A stretch of DNA of 64,000 nucleotides from Elephas maximus indicus (Eukaryota > Chordata > Mammalia > Proboscidea > Elephantidae), in NCBI RefSeq assembly GCF_024166365.1, contig NC_064820.1, forward strand, positions 92,828,001 to 92,892,000, read 5' to 3'. The position numbers and the translations under genes are program-made. The notes beneath the pieces are model-generated. The model did not search any database, was not told the origin of the DNA, and saw only the letters and a list, made by a program, of their open reading frames with translations. Shown here piece by piece: positions 1 to 11,192 of this stretch; the stretch's first letter is position 1, and every line of letters begins with the position of its first letter.

Positions 1-687
1 GAGTGGCATCTGGGGTCTTAAAAGCAAGCAGCCATCTAAGATGCATCAATTGGTCTCAACCCACCCGGATCAACAGAGAATGAAAAACACCAAGGATACA
101 AGGCGATTACGAGCCCAAGAGACAGAAAGGGCCACATGAGCCAGCGACTACACCATCCTGAGACCAGAAAAACTAGATGATGCCCAGCCACAACTGATGA
201 CAGCCCTAACAAGGAACACAACAGAGAACCCCTGAGGGAGCAGAAGAGCAGTGGGATGTAGACCCCAAATTCTCATAAGACCAGACTTAATGGTCTGACT
301 GAGACTAGAAGGACCCCGGTGGTCACGGCCCCCAGACCTTCTTTTGGCCCAGGACAGGAACCATTCCCGAAGCCAACTCTTCAGACATGGATTGGACTGG
401 ACAATGGGTTGGATAGGGATGCTGGTGAGGAGTGAGCTTCTTGGATCAGGTGGACAGTTGAGACTATGTTGGCATCTCCTGCCTGGAGGGGAGGTGAGAG
501 GGTGGAGGGGGTTAGAAGCTGGGAAAATGGACACGAAAAAAGAGAGTGGAGGGAGAGAGCAGGCTGTCTCATTAGGCGGAGAGTAACTGGGAGTGCGTAG
601 CAAGGTGTATATGGGTTTTTGTGTGAGAGACTGACTTGATTTGTAAACTTTCACTTAAAGCACAATAAAAATTATTAAAAAAAAAAA
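1..687 (+). mobile_element. L1 LINE 3' end (3'UTR fragment)
   Basis: The sequence aligns by eye with the last ~700 bases of the two full-length L1s (8710-9400 and 40345-41040). It shares the segments on snapping to 'catctggggtcttaaa', 'catctaagatgcatcaa' and the end 'tttcacttaaagcacaataaa', followed by an A-rich tail at 671-687. The left end lies at or beyond the window edge, so truncation point and target duplication cannot be judged. No coding sequence is present. Confidence 0.93.
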
Positions 688-1085
688 GATCATAGTGACA
701 GGATTTACAACACAAAGGCAAATGATGGACAATCATACAATGAGGGGAATCATGGCCTAGCCAAATTGATAGACATATTTTGGGGGGCAAAATTCATTCC
801 ATGACACCACCCAATTCCTACTGTTTATATGTATCAAAAGAGAAATAAAGGAAGGTAGAACAAGGAAGGGGAGAGGAAAGAAAGAAAGTGAGGAAGGGAG
901 ACACAGAGGAAAAAGAAACTTGATCCTAAAAGAAATTATAAATGTCAGTAAATATTATATTTTCACATCTTTCCTGTTACTGTAATCACTTGCTTCCTGA
1001 TCCCTTGCTGTTTCCAGGTATCAATCCTCTGCCCTTTCTTAGGTAATCTTATGTTCTCAGAAAGTCTTGGATTGTGAATTTAATT
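688..1085. other. Non-repeat spacer with purine-rich patch
   Basis: No gene or recognisable repeat. A GA-rich patch at about 837-920 (ggaag/gaaag motifs) is low complexity. Confidence 0.6.
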
Positions 1086-1100
1086 AAAAATCTTACTTCT

Positions 1101-3100
1101 GAGAGGCAGGGGGCCAAGATGGCTGACCAGGTATAAGCTACCACAGATACCTCTTGCAACAAAGAGTCGCAAAAACAAGTGAATCAATCACATACATGAC
1201 AATCTACGAACCCTGAGCATCAAACACAGAGCTAAGGAGTTGACCTGAGTGACAGGGGAGCAAAAAGCCGCGCCCTGGAGCAGCGACCACTTCTGGAACC
1301 AGCATCCTGCACCACAGCCTTGAGCCCTCGCGGTTCCCTGGTGCCAGAGTGGTGGGGCTGATCGCAGCTTACTGAGACGGGGCAAGAACGGGATGCAGCC
1401 CTAACCTCTAACCCCCAACCCCCAGGAATAACCTCGGTAGAGACTCAGCCAGTGCAAGCAGGCTGCACACTGACTCAGCTGACAAGAGAACAAGCAACCA
1501 CAGGGAAGCAGGGACTGATACTGGAAACTGGAGCCAGCGACCCAGTAGAAAACCTTGGCACCGGACTTTGGACTAAGCACAGAGGAGCTGATCACGGGTT
1601 CCTGGGATGGCACAAGCATGGGACGCAGTCCTAGCCCCTGAAGTAACCTCAGCAGAAAGCCAGCCAGGGCACACAGGCTGAACAACGACGTGGTTGACAA
1701 GAGAAGGGGAAATCTCGGGAAGCAGTGACTAGTTTTGGAGCCAGGAGTGCAGCATCCCAGCCAGAAAACCTTGGCACTGGGCTTTGGACTAGGAGCAGAG
1801 GAGACGATCACAGCTTCCTGAGAGGACGCAAGCACAGGATGCAGGCCTGGCCCTCGGGGGCAATCTTGACCCAGCCAGCACACACAGGCTACACATCCTC
1901 TGGAATCTCAGATAAAAAGTCATCACCAAGCAAGATAAGTAACTTTGCCCGTATTGCTACTCTCATCTGTCTATCTGACCTCTCCCCTCCCTACCCCAGG
2001 CAGCTTCATTAACATTGGAATTTCCTGGTCCAAGGAGTGAAGTGCTCTGCTGGGGTTTTTTGTTTGTTTGTTTTCGTTTCCTAACCTATTCTCCTGGCCT
2101 GAGAGAAGCAGCAATTACCAACCCAGGGAGGGGAAAATCCTTCCCTGACTTCCGTAAACTGGAATAAAAATACAGAACTAGCTCAAGCCAAGCATAAGAG
2201 ATCCACAGTCTTTGGTTTTCATCCTTACAGGGAACAAGGTGGCTATTAAAATGCAAAGGCACGTGGCGACGCGGCTGGTGGGAGAACTCCCCTGGAGGCA
2301 GTGACTGGTTTTGGAGCTGGGAGTGCTGCGTCCCAGCCGGGGTACACTGGCGCCGGGCATTTGACTGGGCGCTTTCACGGCGCAAGCACAGGGCGTGGCC
2401 CCACTCCCCTGAACTAACCCCGGGAGGGGGCCCAGCCAGTCCGCGGGGGGGGGGGGGCGAGGCAACACGGATGGCGGGAGGAGAAATCCCCGGGAGGCAG
2501 CAACTGATTTTGGAGCCGGGAGTACAGCGTCCCAGCAGGGGAACCTTGACGCTAGACTTCGGACTGGCAGAGGAGGATCTGACTGCGGCTTCAGCGAGCC
2601 AGACCCCCGGGGGCAATCTCCACACAGCCAACACACATAGGTGACACGCACCGCAGGAATCTCAGATATAATAGTCATTCCAAGCAAGACAAGCAACTCT
2701 GGCTATATTCCGAGGTGCTACTCTCCTATCTCTCTGATCCCTCCCCCACCCTCCCCAGACGGCTTCATTAACATTGGAATTTCCTGAACCAGAGGGAGAA
2801 CAGCTCCGGCTCCGCGGCGGCTTTGCTTTCCCCCCTTTTTTTCTTTCTTTTTCTTTTGGTCTTTTCCTAACCCACTCTTCCGGCCTGAGAGAAGGAACCA
2901 CAAAAACCCAGGGACCAAAAATCCATCCCTAATTGGACTAAAAACACAGAACCAGCTACAGCCAAGCATATATGATCCAAATCTCGGACTTTCATCCTTA
3001 CAGGGAACAAGGTGGCGGTTATAATCCAAAGGCAGTTCTGATAGGGATCTGACTGCATTTCTTTTTTAGTGGAATTTCTGGAAAAACAAGTTTCCCAGTG
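1101..3100 (+). promoter_or_regulatory. L1 copy A 5'UTR / internal promoter
   Basis: GC-rich 2-kb leader of L1 copy A. The YY1-type box caagatggc lies at 1115-1123, close to the element start, where L1 elements of other mammals carry a YY1 site that positions transcription. Diverged units of ~200-240 bp recur at about 1250, 1490, 1700, 2270 and 2455. A larger block ending in 'cttcattaacattggaatttc' and 'cttacagggaacaaggtgg' occurs twice (about 1990-2245 and 2762-3020). A run of 13 G lies near 2446-2458. Promoter activity is inferred from position and family. Confidence 0.8.
1250..3030 (+). repeat. Monomer-like tandem repeats in L1 5'UTR
   Basis: Repeated landmarks include 'ttttggagccaggagtgc', 'cagccagaaaaccttggc', 'gggcacaagca..gga..cag' and 'cacacaggctacaca'. 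About five diverged units are arranged as three units plus tail, then two units plus tail. L1 copy B has only two units and one tail in its leader (33300-34150). This resembles the monomer arrays of rodent L1 promoters, but no sequence relationship to them is claimed. Confidence 0.7.
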
Positions 3101-4115
3101 ATGGCTCGGAGACAGCAGTTGATATCAAACCACATAAAGAAGCAGACTATGACAGCTTCTACAACCCCCCAAACAAAAGAATCAAAATCTTTCCCAAATG
3201 AAGATACAATCCTGGAATTATCAGACACAGAATATAAAAAACTAATTTACAGAATGCTTCAAGACATCAGAAACGAAATAAGGCAAACTGCAGAAAAAGC
3301 CAAGGAACACACTGATGAAACAGTTGAAGAACTCAAAAAGAATATTCAAGAACATAGTGGAAAAATTAATAAGTTGCAAGAATCCATAGAGAGACAGCAT
3401 GTAGAAATCCAAAAGATTAACAATAAAATTACAGAATTAGACAACACAATAGGAAGTCAGAGGAGCAGACTCGAGCAACTAGAATGCAGACTGGGAAATC
3501 TAGAGGACCAGGGAATTAACACGAACATAGCTGAAAAAAAATCAGATAAAAGAATTTAAAAAAATGAAGAAACCCTAAGAATCATGTGGGACTTTATCAA
3601 GAAGGATAACGCGTGTGATTGGAGTCCCAGAACAGGGAGGGAGGACAGAAAACACAGAGAAAATAGTTGAAGATCTCCTGACAGAAAACTTCCCTGACAT
3701 CATGAAAGACGAAAGGATATCTATCCAAGATGCTCATCGATCCCCATTTAAGATTTATCCAAAAAGAAAAACACCAAGACATATTATCATCAAACTTGCC
3801 AAAACCAAAGATAAAGAGAAAATTTTAAAAGCAGCCAGGGAGAAAAGAAAGGTCTCCTTCAAGGGAGAATCAATAAGAATAAGTTCAGACTACTCAGCAG
3901 AAACCATGCAGGCAAGAAAGCAATGGGATGACATATACAGAGCACTGAAGGAGAAAAACTGCCAGCCAAGGATCATATACCCAGCAAAACTCTCTCTGAA
4001 ATATGAAGGCGAAATTAAGATATTTACAGATAAACACAAGTTTAGAGAATTTGCAAAAACCAAACCAAAGCTACAAGAAATACTAAAGGATATTGTTTGG
4101 TCAGAAAACCAATAA
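3101..4115 (+). pseudogene. L1 ORF1 protein (RNA-binding chaperone), frameshifted
   Basis: The frame starts at ATG 3101 (M-A-R-R-Q-Q) and would span about 338 codons, the usual L1 ORF1p length. The first part (3101-3559) reads as a Lys/Glu-rich helical region that fits the coiled-coil trimerisation segment, and ends at a TAA. A second open segment in another frame (3615-4115) carries the RRM-like 'IGVPEQGG' entry and the C-terminal signature 'QARKQWDDIYRALKEKN' and 'YPAKLSLKYEG'. In active L1s this protein coats L1 RNA as a trimer. The frameshift between 3540 and 3615 lies next to A-homopolymers, so the copy is non-functional. Confidence 0.9.
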
Positions 4116-4306
4116 TATCAGATACCAGCACAACACGAGGTCACAAAACAGAACATCCTGATATCAACTCAAATAGGGAAATCACAAAAACAAATTAAGA
4201 TTAATTAAAAAAAAAATGCTCATAACAGGGAATCACTGAAGTCAAAATGTAAAAGATCACAATAATCAAAAAGAGGGACTAAATACAGGTGGCATAGAAC
4301 TGCCAT

Positions 4307-4573
4307 ATGGAGAGTGATACAAGGCAATATAGAACATTACAAGTTAGGTTTTTACTTAGAAAAATAGGGGTAAATATTAAGGTAACCACAAAGAAGTATA
4401 ACAACTCCATAACTCAAGATAAAAGCCAAGAAAAACGTAACAACTCAACAAACAGAAAGTCAAACACTACGAAAATGAGGATCTCACAATTCACTAAGAA
4501 AAACGTCTCAGCACAAAAAAGTAAGTGGAAAAATGAAATTATCAACAACACACATAAAAAGGCATCAAAATGA
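4307..4573 (+). CDS. Small open frame in the L1 inter-ORF spacer (copy A), overlapping ORF2 start
   Basis: An 88-codon frame from ATG 4307 (G at +4) to TGA 4571-4573. The last bases form ATGA with the ORF2 start at 4570. The product would be basic and rich in Lys, Asn and Thr, with internal 'RKIGVNIKVTTK' and C-terminal 'HKKASK'. L1 copy B has the homologous frame (35955-36218), also open, with one in-frame codon indel, while ORF1 and ORF2 are broken in both copies. No known domain is recognised. By eye, differences between copies are about 16 replacement to 5 silent, which looks neutral, as expected for dead insertions. It may encode nothing: A-rich, T-poor sequence has few stops. Confidence 0.35.
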   Translation: MESDTRQYRTLQVRFLLRKIGVNIKVTTKKYNNSITQDKSQEKRNNSTNRKSNTTKMRISQFTKKNVSAQKSKWKNEIINNTHKKASK

Positions 4574-7500
4574 CAACACTAAACACTTATTTATCTATAA
4601 TTACGCTGAATGTAAGTGGACTAAATGCACCAATAAAGAGACAGAGAGTCTCGGACTGGATAAAGAAACAAGATCCGTCTATATGCTGCCTACAAGAGAC
4701 ACACCTTAGACTTAGAGACACAAATTAAAACTCAAAGGATGGAAACAAATATATCAAGCAAACAATAAGCAAAAAAGAAGAGGAGTAGCAATATTAATTT
4801 CTGACAAAATAGACTTTAGACTTAAATCCACCACAAAGGATAAAGAAGGACACTATATAATGATAAAAGGGACAATTGGTCAGGAAGACATAACCATATT
4901 AAATATTTATGCACCCAATGACAGGGCTGCAAGATACATAAATCAAATTTTAACACAATTGAAAAGTGAGATAGACACCTCCACATTTATAGTAGGAGAC
5001 TTCAACACACCACTTTCAGAGAAGGACAGGACATCCAGTAAGAAGCTCAATAGAGACACGGAAGACCTAATTACAACAATCAACCAACTTGACCTCATTG
5101 ACTTATACAGAACTCTCCACCCAACTGCTGCAAAATATACTTTTTTTTCTAGCGCACATGGAACATTCTCCAGAATAGACCACATATTAGGTCATAAAAC
5201 AAACCTTTGCAGAGTCCAAAACATCGAAATATTACAAAGCATCTTCTCAGACCACAAGGCAATAAAACTAGAAATCAATAACAGAAAAACTAGGGAAAAG
5301 AAATCAAATACTTGGAAAATGAACAATACCCTCCTGAAAAAAGACTGGGTTATAGAAGACATCAAGGAGGGAATAAGGAAATTCATAGAAAGCAACGAGA
5401 ATGAAAATACTTCCTATCAAAACCTCTGGGACACAGCAAAAGCAGTGCTCAGAGGCCAATTTATATCGATAAACGCACACATACAAAAAGAAGAAAGAGC
5501 CAAAATCAGAGAACTGTCCCTACAACTTGAAGAAATAGAAAGTGAGCAATAAAAGAATCCACCAGGCACCAGAAGAAAACAAATAATAAAAATTAGAGCT
5601 GAACTAAATGAATTAGAGAACAGAAAAACAATTGAAAGAATTAACAAAGCCAAAAGCTGGTTCTTTGCAAAAATTAACAAAATTGATAAACCATTGGCCA
5701 GACTGACTAAAGAAATACAGGAAAGGAAACAAATAACCCGAATAAGAAACGAGAAAGGCCACATCATAACAGACCCAACTGAAATTAAAAGAATCATATC
5801 AGATTATTACGAAAAATTGTACTCTAACAAATTTGCAAACCTAGAAGAAATGCATGAATTCCTGGAAAAATACTACCTACCTAAACTAACACAGTCAGAA
5901 GTAGAACAACTAAATAGACCCATAACGAAAAAAGAGATTGAAACGGTAATCAAAAAACTCCCCCCCAAAAAAAGCCCTGGCCCGAATGGCTTCACTGCAG
6001 AGTTCTACCAAAGTTTCAGAGAAGAGTTAACACCACTGCTACTAAAGGTATTTCAAAGCATAGAAAATGACGGAATACTACCCAACTCATTCTATGAAGC
6101 CACCATCTCCCTGATACCAAAACCAGGTAAAGACATTACAAAAAAAGAAAATTACAGACCTATATCCCTCATGAACATAGATGCAAAAATCCTCAACAAA
6201 ATTCTAGCCAATAGAATTCAACAATATATCCAAAAAATAATTCACCACGATCAAGTGGGATTTATACCAGGTATGGTATATATATTATGCAAGGCTGGTT
6301 TAATATCAGAAAAACGATTAATGTAATCCATCACATAAATAAAACAAAAGACAAAAACCACATGATCTTATCAATTGATGCAGAAAAGGCATTTGACAAA
6401 GTCCAACACCCATTTATGATAAAAACTCTCACCAAAATAGGAATTGAAGGAAAATTCCTCAACATAATAAAGGGCATCTATGCAAAGCCAACGGCCAACA
6501 TCATTCTAAATGAAGAGAACCTGAAAGCATTTCCCTTGAGAACAGGAACCAGACAAGGATGCCCTTTATCACCGCTCTTATTCAACATCGTGCTAGAAGT
6601 CCTAGCCAGGGCAATTAGGCTAGAGAAAGAAATAAACGGCACCTGGATTGGCAAGGAGGAAGTAAAATTATCTCTATTTGGAGATGACATGATCTTATAC
6701 ACAGAAAACCCTAAGGAATCCTCCAGAAAACTACTGAAACTGATAGAAGAGTTTGGCAGAGTCTCAGGTTATAAGATAAACATACAAAAATCACTTGGAT
6801 TCCTCTACATCAACAAAAAGAACACTGAAGAGGAAATAACCAAATCAATACCATTCACAGTAGCCCCCAAGAAGATAAAATACTTAGGAATAAATCTTAC
6901 CAAGGATGTAAAAGACCTATACAAAGAAAACTACAAAGCTCTACTACAAGAAATTAAAAAGGACCTACTTAAGTGGAAAAACATACCTTGCTCATGGATA
7001 GGAAGACTTAACATAGTAAAAATGTCTATTCTACCAAAAGCCATCTATACATACAATGCACTTCCGATCCAAATTCCAATGTCATTTTTTAATGTGATAG
7101 AGAAACAAATCACCAACTTCATATGGAAGGGAAAGAAGCCTCGGATAAGTAAAGCATTACTGAAAAAGAAGAAGAAAGTGGGAGGCCTCACTCTACCTGA
7201 TTTCAGAACCTATTATACAGCCACAGTAGTCAAAACAGCCTGGTATTGGTACAACAACAGGCACATAGACCAATGGAACAGAATTGAGAACCCAGACATA
7301 AATCCAACCACATATGAGCACCTGATATTTGACAAAGGCCCAGTGTCAGTTAATTGGGGAAAAGATAGTCTTTTTAACAAATGGTGCTGGCATAACTGGA
7401 TGTCCATTTGCAAAAAAATGAAACAGGACCCATACCTCACACCAAGCACAAAAACTAACTCCAAGTGGATCAAAGACCTAAACATAAAGACTAAAACGAT

Positions 7501-8373
7501 AAAGATCATGGAAGAAAAAATAGGGACAACCCTAGGAGCCCTAATACAAGGCATAAACAGAACACAAAACATTACCAAAAATGAAGAAGAGAAATCAGAT
7601 TACTGGGAGCTCCTAAAAATCAAACACCTATGCTCGTCTAAAGACTTCACCAAAAGAGTAAAAAGACCACCTACAGACTGGGAAAGAATTTTCAGCTATG
7701 ACATCTCCGACCAGCGCCTGATTTCTAAAATCTACATGATTCTGTCAAAACTCAACCACAAAAAGACAAACAACGCAATCAAGAAGTGGGCAAAGGAAAT
7801 GAACACACACTTCACTAAAGAAGATATTCAGGCAGCTAACAGACACATGAGAAAATGTTCTCGATCATTAGCCATTAGAGAAATGCAAATTAAAACTACG
7901 ATGAGATTCCATCTCACTCCAACAAGGTTGGCATTAATTCAAAAAACACGAAATAATAAATGTTGGAGAGGCTGCGGAGACATTGGAACTCTTATACACT
8001 GCTGGTGGGAATGTAAAATGGTACAACCACTTTGGAAATCTATCTGGCATTACCTTAAACAGTTAGAAATAGAACTACCATACAACCCAGAAATCCCACT
8101 CCTCGGAATATACCCTAGAGAAACAAGAGCCTTCACACAAACAGATATATGCACACCCATGTTTATTGCAGCACTGTTTACAATAGCAAAAAGCTGGAAG
8201 CAACCAAGGTGTCCATCAACAGAGGAATGGGTAAATTGTGGTATATTCACACAGTGGAATACTACGCATCGATAAAGAACAGTGATGAATCTGTGAAACA
8301 TTTCATAACATGGAGGAAACTGGAAGGCCTTATGCTGAGTGAAATTGGATGCAAAAGGACAAATATTGTATAA
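4570..8373 (+). pseudogene. L1 ORF2 protein (endonuclease-reverse transcriptase), disrupted
   Basis: The frame starts at ATG 4570. Recognisable segments in order are: the endonuclease start 'TLNVSGLNAPIKRQR'; endonuclease motifs 'GDFNTPL', 'SRIDHILGHK' and 'SDHKAIK' (4860-5552); reverse transcriptase blocks 'SLIPKPGKD', 'YRPISLMN', '[10 protein letters not shown]' and '[12 protein letters not shown]' (5694-6640); and the C-terminal cysteine cluster C-x3-C-x8-H-x4-C near 7965-8025. The longest open piece is 662 codons (6287-8275). The RT catalytic box reads F-G-D-D (6677-6688) where copy B has F-A-D-D. Breaks: a 4-nt loss near 4722, CAA to TAA at 5550, a 14-bp insertion near 6275 and a short deletion near 8235. 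Confidence 0.93.
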
Positions 8374-9402
8374 GACCACTATTATAAGATCTTGAGAAAT
8401 AGTTTAAACTGAGAAGAACACATTCTTTTGTGCTTACAAGATGGGGGAGGGAGGGAGGGTGGGAGAGGGTTATTTACTGATTAGATAGTAGATAAGAACT
8501 ACTTTAGGTGAAGGAAAGGACAACACTCAATACAGGGGAGGTCAGCACATCCAGACTGGACCAAAAGCAAAGAAGTTTCCTGAATAAACTGAATGCTCCA
8601 AAGGTCAGCGGAGCAGGGGCAGGGGTTTAGGAACTATGGCTTCAGAAGACATCTAAGTCAATTGGCAAAATAAATTCTATTAAGAAAACATTCTGCATCC
8701 CACTTTGAAGTGTGGCATCTGGGGTCTTAAACGTTAACAAGCGGCCATCTAAGATGCATCAATGATTCTCAACCCACCTGGATCAAAGGAGAATGAAGAA
8801 CACCAAAGTCACAAGGTAATTATGAGCCCAAGAGACAGTAGGGCTACATGAACTAGAGACTACATCATCCTGAGACCAGAAGAACTATATGGTGCCTGGC
8901 CACAACTGATGACTGCCCTGACAGGAAACACAACAGAGAATCCCTGAGGGAGCAGGAGAACTGTGGGATGCAGACTCCAAATTCTCATAAAAAGACCAGA
9001 CTTAATGGTCTGACTAAGACTAGAAGAATCCCTGCTGTCACGGTCCCCACACCTTCTGTTGGCCCAGGACAGGAACCATTCCTGAGGCCAACTCATCAGA
9101 TATGGATTGGACTGGACAATGGGTTGGAGAGTGAGGCTGATGAGGTGTGAGCTACTTGCATCAGGTAGACGCTTGAGATTATGTTGGCATCTCCTGTCTG
9201 GAGGGGTGATGGGAGACTAGAGGGGGTCAGAAACTGGCAAAACCGTCACGAAAGGAGAGACTGGAAGGAGAGAGCAGGCTGATTCATTAGAGGGAGAATA
9301 AGTGGGAGTATGTAGTATGTAGTAAGGTGTATATAAGTTTATATGTGAAAGATTGACTTGATTTGTAAACTTTCACTTAAAGTACAATAAAAATTATTTT
9401 TA
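8374..9402 (+). other. L1 copy A 3'UTR with G-rich tract
   Basis: About 1 kb of non-coding sequence ending in AATAAA-like 'caataaaaatta' and an A-rich tail. The tract at 8442-8469 has several runs of three to five G, a G-quadruplex-compatible polypurine element typical of L1 3'UTRs. This 3'UTR matches the fragments at 1-687, 40010-41044, 60168-60863 and 63364-63944. Confidence 0.88.
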
Positions 9403-9504
9403 AAAAATCTTACTTCTTTTATCTCTAATTTTAGAATCAAAGGTTTAGTTCCCTCTTCTTTTTTTAATCAGAAATTTTACATTCTTTTCTTCTTTTGTGG
9501 GGAG

Positions 9505-10235
9505 GGGATTTTAGGTGAAAGTTTACAGAGCAAATTATTTGCCCATTTGGTAGCTTGTACTTTGGTTTCATTTTCCACAATATGTTGGCACTCTTCCAAT
9601 TTCCACTGCAGTCTCCCCCATTGTCTTTCGTCCTGATTTTCTACCTCTTCCTGTGTTCTCATTTTTGCTCCTGGGCAGATAATGCCCTTTTGATTTCTCA
9701 TATTTGATTATTCTAAGAAGTACATTCCTGTAGGGTGTTATTGTTTATCTTACATGCTTGTTTCTTGTTTGGCTGGGAGGTGGTCTCTGGCAATGGCTTC
9801 ATTTTCAGGTCAGAGGGGTGTCTTAGGGCCATAGTCTAGGGTTCTTCCAGTCTCTTTCAGACCAGCAAGCCTGGTCTTTTTTGTGAATTTGATTTTTTGC
9901 TCTACAATTTTCTCCCATTCTGTCCAGGATCCTTTTTTATGATCCTAGTCAGAGTAAATTGGTAGTAGTAGCTGGACACCATCTAGTTCTTCTGGTCTCT
10001 GGGTCATGTAGGCTGTAGCTCATGTGGTCTATTAGTCCTTTGGACTAATTGCTTCCTTTAGTCTTTGGTCTCTTTCACTCTCCCTCACTTCAGATGGGAA
10101 AAGACAACAGTTATATCTTAGATGGCTGCTTGCAAGTTTTTAAGACTCCAGATGCTACTCACCAAAGTAGGACTCAGAGCATTGTCTTTATGTACTATGT
10201 TGTGCCAATTGACATAGATGTCCCCTGAGTTTTAG
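9505..10235 (-). mobile_element. Older L1 3' end, reverse orientation
   Basis: The + strand reads the complement of an L1 3'UTR: 'aggtgaaagtttacagag' near 9513, 'cagaccagcaagcctggtc' near 9860, 'tcttagatggctgcttgcaag' near 10118. It is more diverged than the copy at 60168-60863 and carries deletions, so an older subfamily is likely. No coding sequence remains. Confidence 0.8.
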
Positions 10236-11065
10236 TTTCCTCTTGAGAAGAATAGGAAAGTATTGGGATTTTTTATTCCCCTAAAATCAGGTTTGTCTAT
10301 TTCCTCAATATATACCCTGAACTGCTCTCAGAGGACATAACTGTAATTAGTTATTTTATTCAGGTAATAAAAATCTATGTCCTGAGAATATAAATTTTAA
10401 TTCATCACCTTTTTTTTTTATTAACCATAAATTGCCTTTGATTCTACCTTACTCCCACAATTCCCTCCCTTTAGGATAGGATTTCTGTACATGAATACAA
10501 TGACAAAGGGAGGAAACATTCTTAGCTTTTCAGTTTCTGAATAGACTGGAAAATACCAGGTGACAGGTTGCGCAAAAGGAATTTTAAATCTTAAGTCTCT
10601 GAATATTGACTGTCAAAAGCCAAGTTTCTGCTGATGGTGATGCTATAAGAATATAATATTAAAGCTTGTTAAACAAGCACTTCAATGAACTTTTCCAAGT
10701 TTCTAATAGTCAATATTTTGCAAATAATACAGAATATAATAATAATAATGTATGCTTCTTTAATAGTCCTCCATGTTCAAGGTTTCCTATATGATCTGGG
10801 TTCCCCTTTTCCCAATAAATGAGCAATATCCTGGTTTCCTAATCAGATGACTAAAAGAGGTATACTCTCATATCTTAGATGTCTATTTTTTTTAATTATT
10901 TTATTTATCATTAATGAACTATAGTAGATGATTTTAATCAAATACTCCATGTTACCTTTGTTATTCAAAAAGTGCCCAAAGTACAAGTACAGAGCTCCAT
11001 AGGTGTTCTAGCCAAGGGCAGTGACTGTATTTGTTCTTCCCACAATAACCACAGTGCCTGGCACA
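10236..11065. other. AT-rich spacer, nothing recognised
   Basis: No gene, RNA or clear repeat. Short T-runs near 10410 and 10890 only. Confidence 0.6.
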
Positions 11066-11067
11066 AT

Positions 11068-11192
11068 ACCATACCCATACTCATTGCCATCGAGTCGATT
11101 CCAATTCACAGTGAGCATAAAGGACAGAGTAAAACTGCCTCACTGGGTTTCCAAGGAACGGCTGGAAGATTCAAACTGCTGACTTTTGCAAT
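11068..11192 (-). mobile_element. AfroSINE (5'-truncated)
   Basis: Reverse complement of the AfroSINE body and tail: 'cattgccatcgagtcgattcc' followed by 'gggtttccaaggaacggctg' and 'ttcaaactgctgac'. It breaks off before the tRNA-like head. Confidence 0.85.

Larger units (their letters stand above)
1086..9417 (+). mobile_element. Full-length L1 retrotransposon (copy A) with target-site duplications
   Basis: An L1 of about 8.3 kb, bounded by a perfect 15-bp direct repeat (aaaaatcttacttct at 1086-1100 and 9403-9417). It begins near 1101 with a 5'UTR carrying the YY1-type caagatggc box, then ORF1 (3101-4115), a long spacer, ORF2 (4570-8373), a ~1 kb 3'UTR and an A-rich tail. ORF1 has a stop and frameshift. 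ORF2 has a frameshift near 4722, a nonsense codon at 5550, a 14-bp insertion near 6275 and a deletion near 8235. The copy is therefore dead, though the perfect duplication suggests a moderate age. Confidence 0.95.
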
